Positions 8,146-19,973 of a stretch of DNA of 64,000 nt are shown piece after piece. Both the position numbers and the translations under genes were made by a program. Origin of the DNA: Semisulcospira habei (Eukaryota > Mollusca > Gastropoda > Semisulcospiridae); assembly GCA_036245525.1 (NCBI GenBank), contig BTPG01000005.1, positions 1,264,934 through 1,328,933 of the forward strand. Reading direction: 5' to 3'. The notes beneath the pieces are model-generated. The model was given only the letters and a program-made list of their open reading frames with translations. It had not been told where the DNA came from and did no database searches. Position 1 is the stretch's first letter. Each line of letters begins with the position of its first letter.

Positions 8146-10873
8146 GACAATGGTCGCCTACTGTTGGAGCTCTGTGCAGAGCAGCAACTTGTCATCACCA
8201 ACACTACTTTCCAGCAAAAGGACAGTCGAAAGACCACCTGGATGCATCCTCGCTCCAAGCACTGGCACCTTATCGACTATGTCCTAGTGCGTCAGAGGGA
8301 CCGCAGTGACGTCCTCCTCACCAGAGTGATGCCCAGCGCAGAGTGCCACACTGACCACCGCCTTGTTCGCTGCAAACTCAGGCTCCGCCTCAAGCTGAAA
8401 CCCAAGAAAGGGGCCCCCCCCAAGAAAAAGCTTGATGTTGCCAGCCTTCAGCGTGACGACAAGAAAGCTGCCCATCAGGCCGATTTACAGCGCATGCTCA
8501 AAGACACAGTTGATCCAGCAGACTCCTCCCCTGAAACACTCTGGGAACAACTGAAAACTGCTATTGTAAAATCTTCTGTGGAAGTCTTGGGCTTTGCTAG
8601 AAAGAGGAACAAAGACTGGTTTGACGAAAACGACGTAGAGATCCAGGAACTTCTAGCAAAAAAAAAGAGCCGCCCACCAGGCCCACCTAGCCCAGCCTTC
8701 CTGCCCTGTGAAGAAGTCTGCCTTCCGCCTCATCTGCAGCAGTCTCCAGCTCAAGCTTAGAGAGCTCCAGAACGAGTGGTGGTCCAGACTCGCACAGAGG
8801 ACCCAGCTCTGCGCTGACAACGGTGACTACAGGGGCTTCTACGAAGCACTGAAAGCAGTGTATGGCCCTAGGCACCTGGTACAAAGTCCCCTGCGAAGCG
8901 CTGATGGACAGGCACTCCTCACAGATAATACCTCCATCTTGAACCGCTGGTCGGAATACTTTCAGGACCTCTTCGGTGCTGAGCGCACTGTTCAAGAAAC
9001 AGTCATCCTCCAAATCCCACACCTTCCACTAAAGGTTGAATTGGACGAACCGCCCACCGCCGAAGAGACCCTCACAGCCATCCACCAGCTCAAGAGTGGC
9101 AAAGCAGCAGGCATTGACGGAATCCCGCCAGAGATCTGGAAACATGGAGGCCCAGCACTGCACAACAAGCTCCACGACCTCTTTCTCTGCTGCTGGGAAA
9201 AAGGAACACTACCAAAGGATCTCCGTGATGCAGTCATCATCACCCTGTACAAGAACAAAGGAGAGAAGTCTGCCTGCTCTAATTATCGTGGAATTACCCT
9301 GCTGTCCATTGCCGGGAAAATTCTCGCAAGGTTGCTCCTGAATCGGCTGGTACCTGCCATCGCTGAAGACCACCTCCCAGAGGGCCAGTGTGGCTTCAGA
9401 GCCAACAGGAGTACCACCGACATGGTCTTTGTGCTGAGACAGCTTCAGGAGAAGTGCCGCGAGCAGAACAAAGGGCTGTACGTAACGTTTGTCGACCTAA
9501 CAAAAGCGTTTGACACTGTGAGCAGGCAAGGTATGTGGCAGATCCTGGAGCGACTAGGCTGTCCCCCAAAGTTCCTCAACATGATCGTTCAGCTCCACGA
9601 GGACCAGCAAGGCCAGGTCAGACTAAACAGTGACCTCTCAGAACCATTCCCCATTCGCAACGGCGTGAAGCAAGGCTGCGTGCTGGCACCGACCCTCTTC
9701 ACCATCTTCTTCAGCATGATGTTGAAGCAGGCCACAGTGGACCTCGACGATGACGACGCAGTGTACATCAGGTATCGTCTCGATGGCAGCCTGTTCAACC
9801 TCAGACGACTGCAGGCCCACACGAAAACCCTAGACCAACTGATTCGTGAGCTGCTCTTCGCTGATGACGCTGCCCTCGTTGCACACACAGAGAGAGCCTT
9901 GCAGCGCATTACGTCCTGCTTCGCAGATGCTGCCCAGCTCTTTGGACTTGAGGTCAGTCTGAAAAAGACAGAGGTCCTTCATCAGCCGGCACCCAAGGAA
10001 GAGCATCGCCCTCCCCACATCACCATCGGCGAGTCCGAACTGAAGTCTGTACACCAGTTTACCTACCTTGGCTGCATCATCACGTCAGACGCCAAGCTGG
10101 ACAAGGAGCTGGACAACAGGCTGGCAAAAGCGAACAGTGCTTTCGGGCGACTATTCAAACGGGTGTGGCACAATCAACAGCTGAAAAAAGGCACCAAGAT
10201 CAGCGTGTACAGAGCTGTCGTCCTCACCACCCTGCTGTACGGTTCCGAGTCCTGGGCCCTCTACCGCAGCCAACTACGACTCCTCGAACGCTTTCACCAG
10301 CGCTGCCTGCGTACCATCCTCGGCATTCACTGGAGTGACTATGTCACCAACGTCGAGGTCCTTGAACAGGCGGAAACTGTGAGCATCGAGGCTTTGCTGC
10401 TGCGGACACAGCTTCGCTGGGCGGGGCACGTCTCCAGGATGGAGGATCATCGCCTACCCAAGATCACTCTGTTCGGCGAGCTCGCCACTGGACACCGAGA
10501 CAGAGGGGCACCAAAGAAGAGATACAAAGACGGTCTCAAGAAGTCACTTAGTGCCTGCCAAATCGACCACCGCCAGTGGTCTTCGCTTGCTGCGGACCGT
10601 GACACCTGGCGCTCCACCATTCACAAGGCAGCCGTCTCCTTTGAGGACTCTCGCAGAGCTAACCTTAAGGACAAGCGGCTCAGAAGAAAAAACAGAGTTG
10701 TCGTAACTCAGAACCCTGACCAGACCTTCCCCTGCAGCCACTGCGGTCGGACCTGCCTGTCCCGGATTGGCCTCCGAAAGCCACGAAAATGCCTGCAGAC
10801 GACGTGGGCAAGCCCTATAGAATCTTCGTTCGCGAAGTCAAGCCAAGAGAGTGTATGTATGTATGTAATGTAA
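8146..10873 (+). pseudogene. RTE-like LINE ORF2: endonuclease C-end, RT, zinc finger; one frameshift
   Basis: The product is a non-LTR retrotransposon polyprotein. The 5' end is truncated inside the endonuclease, and what remains is its C-terminal part (KHWHLIDYVLVRQRDRSDV, then HTDHRLVRCKL). RT motifs follow: KSGKAAGIDGIPPEIW, NYRGITLLSIAGKILARLL, FVDLTKAFDTV, GVKQGCVLAPTLF and FADDAAL (about 9,857-9,871). Downstream are LLYGSESWALY and WAGHVSRMEDHRLPK, and a C-terminal zinc-finger-like CSHCGRTC. The two open frames are offset at a run of nine A (about 8,658-8,666); one base fewer would align them, so this is a single homopolymer frameshift. The frame then runs to 10,873, ending in the flanking TATG repeat. 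Clade assignment to RTE is from motif style only. Confidence 0.85.
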
Positions 10874-11415
10874 TGTAATGTAATGTAATGTAATGTAATG
10901 TAATGTAATGTATGTATGTATGTATGTATGTATGTATGTATGTATGTATGTATGTATGTATGTATGTATGTATGTATGTATGTATGTATGTATGTATGTA
11001 TGCGTGTGTATGTAAACAAGAGAATCTCAGATATTTGTGTACACACAAGCTTGAAACTTGGCGAAATACTTTCTTAAGTGGGTGGCTAAGAGAGCCCCCG
11101 AGCATATTGTAATTGAATGTCTCATTGAAGACATAAACAACCGTTTATAGGAAGTCGGTGGACCCAGATTAGAGTCCGTAATTTTTGTCATATTTACTTG
11201 AACTTTTGCATATAGCTAGTTTGGAGAAAGACATTGGATGAGTTCGTTAGCAAGCTTTGTATCCTTTCAACTTCTTTAGTAAAAATTAATTCTTTTCAGA
11301 AAATAATTAAAACACTAAAAAACCTTTACTTCTAGAGAAAGTCAGACAGTGGCGGTGACGTAAAAGAGGCAACTCCGTCACCACGCAGACATTGACATAA
11401 TACTCTAAATATGAC

Positions 11416-11419
<4 letters not shown>
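10853..11419 (+). repeat. repeat family A, middle segment, starting in (TATG)n/(TAATG)n
   Basis: The microsatellite (TATG, then about nine TAATG, then TATG) is followed by GTAAACAAGAGAATCTC and continues with close similarity to 53,350-53,742. It stops at the (CT)n tract, exactly where the first CR1 insertion begins. Confidence 0.85.

Positions 11420-11503
<84 letters not shown>
11420..11503. repeat. (CT)n microsatellite inside family A, CR1 target
   Basis: About 41 CT units. The same tract lies at the same place in the uninterrupted family A copy at 53,742-53,836. Confidence 0.95.
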
Positions 11504-11507
<4 letters not shown>

Positions 11508-14500
11508 GTTTGCCTTACATTTGTTACTTTTATTACTCGCATACTACTTTTTGTTCCTGTATTCTACTTCCCCTTAGTTCCATTACTTATTTTTAACGCC
11601 AAAATTACCATACAAGATAATGTGCAAAAAAGGCCAAAAATTTCGAATCGGACATTTAAATGTATATCACCTGGCGAACAAAGTGCCGGACGTTTGCGTT
11701 TATGTTAATTCACCTAGTTACTTTCATCTCTTTGGTATAACCGAGACACGCCTTGCCTCCAACATCAGTGATGAGGCCATCGCCATTCCAAATTACTCCA
11801 TTCTTAGGCGAGATCCGTCAGTCCAGGGTGAGACAGGTGTAGCGGTCTACATCCACAACTCAGTTAAACACATAACCCGCAGGCGCCGAGACTTAGAAAC
11901 TAGCAGTGTGGAATGTATTTGGATAGAGATTAGGCAATCTAAATCCCCTCCTTTACTTGTTGGGTTTCTTTACAGAAATCCTGCGGCCAATTTTGAGTGG
12001 TATGACAACTTTGTACACTTGATTGATAAAACAGATATTCATAAAAGCGAACTTCTTCTTCTAGGGGATTTTAACATTGACACTCTTAAACCTCACCCAT
12101 CATGGGAGTGTACCACTACCTTAGTCGGCCTTCAACAAATGGTAACATCGCCCACTAGAGTTACACCATCATCAGCCACTGTTATAGACCATATTTATAC
12201 AAATAAACCGCTGGCAATTAGCAACGTTCACGTTGGTAGTCTTAGCGTAAGTGACCACTATCCGGTAAGCTGCACGTGGCTGTCCAAGCTTCCAAAACTA
12301 AAAAAGCAAGGACATACGTGAATAACATACAGATCATTTAAAAAGTTCAATGAAAATACCTTTCTGTCTGATCTAGCTTCTGCAGAATTTACTGAAGTGT
12401 ACAATGAAACCGACCCAAATAAAGCACTAGATACGTGGTATCACATCTTTCTCAGAGTGCTAGATAAACACGCGCCCTTGAGACAACAAAGAGTTAAATA
12501 CGCCACTTTACCACCCTGGCTGACTGCGGATCTTATCGAGGCCATGGAGCACAGGGACGAGCTGAGAAGAGAGAAGCGCTTCACCGATTACAAGAAAGAA
12601 CGTAATCAAATAAAATCCATGGTTCTGAAGGCAAAGAAATTACTTTTCGATAAAGTTATTCACGAAAGTAAAGACTGTGCCACAATATGGCGTGCGATAA
12701 ATTTAGTTACTAGAGGCACGAATAAAAGCACAACTCCTTTACCGCCGCATCTCACAGCAAACAGCTTCAACAGCCACTTCGTCTCCGTAGCAGAATCATT
12801 AATCCCGCCGGGAACTGAGTCGCATGACTATGTATGCCCGGACAACTTAGTCGATTTCTGCAAGCAGAGAACTGCCGGCACAAAACCTTTCATCATACCC
12901 ACTATAGCGGTCCATGAAGTTGGTAAATTAATTACATCCTTGGAAAATAAAAAATCATCAGGACTGGATGAGATTAGCGCGAAAATACTCAAGATATCCC
13001 TCCCATACATTGTAGAGAGTATCACTTATATCTACAACCTCTGTATTAATTTTAATTGTTTTCCAGACGCATTTAAAGACGCGAAAGTAATACCTCTACC
13101 TAAATCTAAAGATCTTAGTGAAATTAATAATTTTAGGCCCATATCACTTCTACCTGTTCTGTCCAAGCCCTTAGAACGGCATATTCACAAGCATCTATCT
13201 ATATACCTGGAAAGCCGAAAATTAATCTATTCATTGCAGTCGGGCTTCAGATCAGAACACTCATGTCACACTGCGCTGATACGGATGATAGACACCTGGT
13301 TATCTTCCATCAACGACTCAAAACTTACAGGAGTCATGTTTCTAGATTTTCGTAAAGCCTTTGATCTAGTAAACCACGAAATACTGATCAAGAAAGTATC
13401 CATGTACACCAACAACTCGGCGTCGTTTCTCAAATCCTATCTCGAAGGTAGAAAACAAAAGGTATTACTAAATGGCTCATACTCGAATCAAGGTTTAGTG
13501 AAGCATGGCGTACCACAGGGCTCTATTCTTGGTCCCCTTCTATTCTGCTTGTTCATAAATGATCTTCCTCTTGCGATAAAAAATGAAAGCGTTACATGTG
13601 ATATGTTTGCAGATGATGCTGCTGTACACACGACAGATAAGGATATATCAAACATCAATTCACGACTGCAAAACACACTGCAAGATATTGATGAATGGTG
13701 CAGTCATAATATTATGATTTTAAACCCGGTAAAAACGGAGAGCATGGTAATTAGCACCGCCAAAAACACCAGCTTGGCTCTCTCTCACTCAGTCTGTCCC
13801 TCCAAGGCAAAACCATCAGCCAAGTTACTAATAATAATAATAATACCGTTATTATAACCATCGCCTGCTAGGAGTCACGGTGGACAACCAGCTTAGGTGG
13901 CAGCTACACATCAGTAACGTTTGTAAAATTGTCTCCAGAAATCTGTACATCTTAGCAAAACTTAAACACATTACTGATATGGAGACACGTCAACTGTTCT
14001 TCAATGCCCATATTAGATCGCATATAGACTATGCTTCTACTGTGTGGGATGGTTCGAGAGATGTCAATTTGAAAAGATTGAACTCTCTACATCGGAGAGC
14101 TGCCAAACTAATACTCCCTGATCTCAGCTTAACTACTGACCAAAAATTGGCAGCCTTAAAAATTCTGCCCCTGAAAGATCATCTAATTTACAATAAGGGA
14201 ATGGTTATGTTCAAGGCATTAAACGATAAGCTACCCCGATATATCACATCGCTATTTACCGTCCAGTCATCAACATACTCCAGATCAAGAAAATCCCTTA
14301 TTGTGCCGCGACCTAGAATTGATCTCTATAAAACGAGCTTGACGTTCTCTGGCTCTAGTCTTTGGAATGCCTTGCCTAGAAACGTCACGACATCAGCTAC
14401 TTTCTCCTCGTTTAAAGTCAGTCTCATCAAGTACTTATTTTTGTCAGCAGCATCCCCGTGACTGTGCACATATTGAAAAATACTATTTCTCATTAGATCA

Positions 14501-14997
14501 TTAATTGCGTGTATCACAGGTTTCGACTGATGACTCATATTTATTCGGTACAGCTTGTATGTAGCCAGCTACTCATATGACTGACTAGATTAAGCCTGTG
14601 TGTGCACGTGTGTGCGTTGTGCGTGTGCGCACGTGTATATTAGAGATAGAGAGTGGCGTGCTCAAATGTGCATGCGTTATGTATGCGTATTAGGTTGTGT
14701 GTATTCTTATTATATTATTTTAATTAAACCTCACAACATGTCATTATGCCCGACCAGTAAAGCTGGTAATTCCTATGTCACTTCCCCCCAACATTATTTT
14801 TTTTTTATTTTTTTTTTTTCATTCTTGGCTTGTGCTGTGTCATGTAATTTTTTTTTTCCTTCTTAGTAGTAGAAAACAATTAGTACGATAGTAACTCTGT
14901 AATCAGTAGATTAGCAACGGCAAGTTCGAAAAATGGTTGTTACTACCAAAACTTTTACCGTTGTCAAATAAAGGATCATTGTCATTGTCATTGTCAT

Positions 14998-14998
<1 letters not shown>
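11504..14998 (+). mobile_element. CR1-like LINE, 5'-truncated, (ATTGTC)n tail
   Basis: The element starts after a (CT)n tract in the region before ORF2, contains a broken ORF2, and ends CAAATAAAGGATCATTGTC with about four ATTGTC repeats before another (CT)n tract. Gene order and protein match the intact element at 15,705-23,243. ORF1 is missing. Confidence 0.82.
11620..14461 (+). pseudogene. CR1-like ORF2 broken by one stop, a frameshift and an AAT insertion
   Basis: The N-terminal apurinic-type endonuclease is intact up to 12,318, with RIGHLNVYHLANKVPD, ITETRL, LLLGDFNIDTL and SDHYPVS. An in-frame TGA at 12,319-12,321 then separates it from the RT, and the same frame continues (YRSFKKFNEN). 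RT motifs are KKSSGLDEIS, FRPISLLPVLSKPLERHIHK, MFLDFRKAFDLVNHE, GVPQGSILGPLLF and MFADDAAVH. Near 13,790-13,860 a frameshift plus a short (AAT)n insertion break the frame, and the last 190 residues resume at 13,880 (VDNQLRWQLHISN to FSGSSLWNALP). Otherwise it is well preserved, so its inactivation is fairly recent. Confidence 0.88.

Positions 14999-15070
<72 letters not shown>
14999..15070. repeat. (CT)n microsatellite between two CR1 insertions
   Basis: Pure CT tract directly after the (ATTGTC)n tail and directly before the next CR1 fragment. Confidence 0.95.
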
Positions 15071-15707
<637 letters not shown>

Positions 15708-16578
15708 CGCCACCGGGGTTACACTGTCCAGGATACTTCTTTCAAACCTCCACTGGGAATGTGTATTTCTTATATGCATCTGGATTTAACTTCTTGAAGT
15801 GCGCTGTGTGCATGTGTGCAATAGTCATGGATTTCTATTTTTGTGATAAATAATACTGAGCGATCGCTGTGAGCACTTGAAAAGTTATTTATGTTCCAGA
15901 ACGTTCGTTAACCTACACTCACCTTGAGTGCATCACTGCACCAAGTGTGTTTTCGAATTCCTGGATTAATTGTTGTGAGTGTTTTCATCAGTGCTTGTTT
16001 GCTTGCTTGCTTGGAAAAACTCACGTTCCTTCAGGAACTGTTACTTCGAGTTGGTCGGTGATCCTCCTGATACCGTTTTTCATTCCGCGGTATTCGTCTC
16101 TGCCCAACATCGGAGTACTTCAACGGGTCTGTTGGGTTTCCTGACTTGACTTTGTGTGTGTTCGTGATTCTTCTGACTTGGCTCTGCTTTTTCCGGGTGA
16201 GCGTGTAATCATTGTTTCGGGGTTCTTTGTCAACGAACTGAAAGTTTACTTTTGGCATTGATAACATTGATTCAATGATTGTGTACATTTGCGTCACGCG
16301 TTCTTTGGAACTAGAGCGGCTGACGCGTCATATGGAACTTGAGTACCCAGTGCGTCACTTGGAACATGAGCGCTGACGTCGATCACTTGCCTCCCGCTCG
16401 CAAGAAAACCTCTATCCCTATATCGCACTGGTATCATACTGGCATATTACTACTTCCTTGCACTGTGGTACCATTTCTACAGCTCCCTGCCAATGCATCC
16501 ATGTATGACTGTCCAGTGTGTTCGTGTTAGCAAGCTGGCGGACTAGTTCACTCCAGTGAAGGACACTAAACTTTAGCC

Positions 16579-18840
16579 ATGCCCCCTAACACGAGATCTA
16601 TCAAAGCCAAATGCTCCATTGACTTGGAAAAAGTTAAGAAATCAAAAGACTGGCATCAGATCACTTTTGAAACGAATGGTCTTAACTTGCCGGTGTGGAG
16701 GCATGCTTTAAGAGAACGATACCAGTTTGCATACAAACCCCCTGAGCTTTCTTCTACATGGGCTGACTTCCAAACAGACCACACTAAGACGCTCTCCCTC
16801 AACCACCCCCTGGCCATTGACCTTCCTCCTGAGCTTTTTAAATCTGTGCTTGATCTCTCGCTAGATGGAAATAAACTATTGAAAATCTCCATCTACTATA
16901 CCACGGGCACAATTCTAGTTCAGGGGAAGGCGTGTGTGGACTGGGTGCAAGAGGAATTCGACAAACTGAGGTCAGTCGTGAACCTACTCCTCCCCACTTA
17001 TCGCATATCTGGTGTATCGCCTGATCAACGAGCACTGCCACCATGCGCCACTATGTGCTCACAGCTCACTAACACTGGCGCAACGGACACGGTCGGTGTA
17101 GGTCTTGAGCAGGTAGAAGGAAGTGCCAATAACGATCATGTCCAAGACAGCGCCACTGATATGACTGACAGTGCAGTCTCAATCAGCGTGACTGGCGGTG
17201 CCGATGTTGCTTCAGCCAGCTTGGACCACAGTGGCTGTTCCTGTGACGCCACCCCATCTGCGGCCAGTTACCACTGTGACAGCCCGGGCGGTTGCCCCCC
17301 TCTCCCCGACACCGGTTCTGCCTTGCAACCGTCAACTTCCAGGCTCCAAGCTGACACGGCCAAGAAGCTAACGGAACTTGGCCGTGTTGTTGATAGTCTC
17401 GGTGCTGCGATCAGCTCTCAGCACGACACGGCCATGTGTGCAGTGTATGATTTACAGAAGGAGGTGAGAGAGCTGGTCCGGATTGAGATTCGAGACATCA
17501 AGGCCGATTTCCAGCAGCAGCTTGAACAGCTTAGTTGTCGTGTCAAGTCACTGGAGGCTGAAAACAAAAAACTCAGGTCTCAGCTTGGTGACCACAACAA
17601 AATCTTCACTTCCCTGCGCATCACTTCCCCGCCTACCACGAAGCAGATTACAGATACACATACGGGTTGCACTCTGTTGTCAACCAAACCTGGCCCATCC
17701 CTAGCCTCATCTCAGCCCCGACGGTCCGTTCCCGCGGACCATTCCCCGCCTGCCACCAACCTTGCCAAGATTCGCTCAGTTGGTATGGCTTCCCCCTTAT
17801 CCATTGAAAACTCCGGCCTCACCCCTTCCACTCCCTCGCCGAGCCAGCCCGCACACAACACTGGCCGAGCCTCATACCGTGACGTTGTAGTCGCCGGCGC
17901 CGTGCCTGTGTCCAATCGCTTTGCTGCCCTCTCTGTTGACGGCAACAAGAACGACCAGGCCGAAGACACAGGCACGGGGTCGCTACGCAACACGTGCCGC
18001 CCCAATCAGAGTCAACATCAGGATCACCCCTTCCCCGCCGACGTCTTGACCAAAGAGAGGATTTGGCCTGGGGTCCCTGCTGTGCTAATAGGTGATTCAA
18101 TCTTGCGAGAAGTGGGTAGCAGGATTGTATCACCGACTGTACCTCTGCAGAAGATCTGCGTGCCGGGGATGTCCATTGCTGAATTGATGGCGTGGCTCGA
18201 CATGCAGCCTCCTGCACCGCACATTGTTTTAGCCGTGCTGCATGTCGGCATCAACACATGCAAACGCCGACAAGTGATCAGTGTGGACACCTGGGCCAAA
18301 CTCCTCACACTAGTCAAAATTAAGTTTCCATGCGCCGCCGTCAAAATGTCGTCTGTCCTGCCTGCTTTTGGTCGACACCCCGCCAACAATGCCATCATAC
18401 CTTCCAACAGGAACCTGATGGCGGCGTGTGATCAGGCGAGGGCTCTGTACATTGACAACGTGCCAGTGTTTCTGTCTCGTGGTGGGGCCCCACGTAAACT
18501 GCTCTACAGACAGTATGATAATTTCCATCCAAGCACTGAGGGGGCCTTGCGACTTGCTTTCAACCTTAGGTCCACTGCTCGTGCAACCCTGCCCTCTGTG
18601 CAGTCTAGCTTTGCCCACCAGCCTGGACTGCGGCCAACTCTGTGTGACGACCCCCTGCAATACGGACCCCCCGTGGCGCCTCTAGGAGGCTTGCACCGTA
18701 ACGGTCACCTGCCCATTGAACTCAGCTATAACGTTCCCCTCCTCCCCACCCCACATTATCCCCAGTCAATGACCTCGCAGCGTGTTTCCTACATCACCTG
18801 TCCAGAATATCAGGGGCGGCATTATGAGACCCTCGTCTGA
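16579..18840 (+). CDS. CR1 ORF1: coiled coil plus SGNH-type esterase domain
   Basis: This 753-aa protein starts at an ATG (MPPNTRSIKAKCS). Residues about 1-150 are a charged N-terminal region and 150-270 are Ser/Thr-rich linker. About 277-345 form a predicted coiled coil (DLQKEVRELVRIEIRDIKAD, then RVKSLEAENKKLRSQLG), which would support multimerisation. Residues about 490-680 look like an SGNH hydrolase: block I GDS with Ser507 (VLIGDSILREV), block III GINT at 557-560 and block V DNFHP with Asp647 and His650. Esterase domains are known in ORF1 of some CR1-like LINEs; their role may be membrane or lipid related, but this is unproven. I see no CCHC knuckle or PHD finger. ORF2 follows after 1.1 kb. 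Confidence 0.85.
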   Translation: MPPNTRSIKAKCSIDLEKVKKSKDWHQITFETNGLNLPVWRHALRERYQFAYKPPELSSTWADFQTDHTKTLSLNHPLAIDLPPELFKSVLDLSLDGNKLLKISIYYTTGTILVQGKACVDWVQEEFDKLRSVVNLLLPTYRISGVSPDQRALPPCATMCSQLTNTGATDTVGVGLEQVEGSANNDHVQDSATDMTDSAVSISVTGGADVASASLDHSGCSCDATPSAASYHCDSPGGCPPLPDTGSALQPSTSRLQADTAKKLTELGRVVDSLGAAISSQHDTAMCAVYDLQKEVRELVRIEIRDIKADFQQQLEQLSCRVKSLEAENKKLRSQLGDHNKIFTSLRITSPPTTKQITDTHTGCTLLSTKPGPSLASSQPRRSVPADHSPPATNLAKIRSVGMASPLSIENSGLTPSTPSPSQPAHNTGRASYRDVVVAGAVPVSNRFAALSVDGNKNDQAEDTGTGSLRNTCRPNQSQHQDHPFPADVLTKERIWPGVPAVLIGDSILREVGSRIVSPTVPLQKICVPGMSIAELMAWLDMQPPAPHIVLAVLHVGINTCKRRQVISVDTWAKLLTLVKIKFPCAAVKMSSVLPAFGRHPANNAIIPSNRNLMAACDQARALYIDNVPVFLSRGGAPRKLLYRQYDNFHPSTEGALRLAFNLRSTARATLPSVQSSFAHQPGLRPTLCDDPLQYGPPVAPLGGLHRNGHLPIELSYNVPLLPTPHYPQSMTSQRVSYITCPEYQGRHYETLV

Positions 18841-18857
18841 GTGCATTGTAGTGTGAA

Positions 18858-19110
18858 CCCACCCTGGTTGCCTTCCTCGATTCTCATCGGTGGATCGATG
18901 GGGACAAACAGTGTGGTCTACTCATCATCCCTTGCCTGAGTACAGAGACATTCTCAACCCACGCTCACTGTCTCCCTCGATTCGTTCTGGCGTATCGACG
19001 GAGACGACCTGCGCGGCGTACCATGATGTGTAATTGTCGTATTTATCAGTCCATGTGTTGTCTCCCTCGCTTCTCTGCTGTGAGTCCACGGAGCCACCCA
19101 GTGTGGCACC
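18858..19110. repeat. three degenerate hairpins of family H in the CR1 inter-ORF region
   Basis: Three successive blocks contain a TGTCTCCCTCGATTCG-like left arm and a GGAGAC/GGGGAC-containing right arm: about 18,860-18,920, 18,960-19,020 and 19,050-19,110. The same arms (GGTTGTCTCCCTCGATTCGC) form near-perfect free-standing hairpins at 34,434-34,504 and 49,679-49,739. Confidence 0.55.
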
Positions 19111-19334
19111 CACCTTCACTCTCATATATTGCCCACACTCATTAGATGGAGCATCACACCGTGATCATTTTCTGACGTCTGAATCTAACAATCTGGCAAA
19201 CTGTTTAGTGTCCGACATTGAATCTATAGCGTATTAATTGATTAGCCTTTTGGATTTATTTCGTGCACCGAATTTGCTTCTGTGTATAGTGTGTGACGAT
19301 CATTATCTTCCTGCATTTTCCGTTTCTTTCAAAA

Positions 19335-19846
19335 CTGAGGTAATAGACTCTTCTTGTTATAGCGAAAGAGCCTATGTCTTTATCGTATATTATACGGTCT
19401 ACGATCAGTGACTCATTTCATTCGCTTTTCAGACCGTCAGGATACATTATTTCCCCTACGCGGGACGTGACGCTAAGGAGCCGGTTTTTATATCGCAGAT
19501 ACGGTATATTATCAGTGACTCATTTGCCTACAGAACGTATCAAAACTTTATTTCCCCGACGTGGGGAGTGACGTTGCCTGCAGAGACAAACCTGAGGTAA
19601 TAGACTCTTCTTGTTATAGCAAAGGAGCCTATGTCTTCATCGTTTTTTGTACGGTCTAATATCAGTGTCTCATTTCAATCGCTTTTCAGAACGTCACGAT
19701 ACATTATTTCCCCTACGCGGGACGTGACGCTAAGGAGCCGGTATTTATATCGCAGATAAGGTATATTATCAGTGACTCATTTGCCTACAGAACGTATCAA
19801 AACTTTATTTCCCCGACGTGGGGAGAGACGTTGCCTACAGAGACAG
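19335..19846. repeat. 257-bp tandem duplication before CR1 ORF2
   Basis: Two head-to-tail units begin CTGAGGTAATAGACTCTTCT at 19,335 and 19,592. Each unit holds two related sub-blocks (TTATTTCCCCTACGCGGGAC and TTATTTCCCCGACGTGGGGA). It lies just upstream of ORF2 and may be an internal promoter or translation signal for ORF2, which is speculation. Confidence 0.85.
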
Positions 19847-19973
19847 TGACAGAGCTTAAATTTCAGCTCTGTAGTTTCTCCTGTATTTTGTTTAACTTTG
19901 TTAGCGTTCATACGCATTCATTTGTTCTTATTTGAATTTCGTACACATTTTTCCGCTAACGTGTTCATTCATC

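Noticed and set aside
19932..19973. Upstream extension of CR1 ORF2 by 14 codons
   Set aside because: It relies on a TTG start; the first ATG at 19,974 precedes the conserved endonuclease region.
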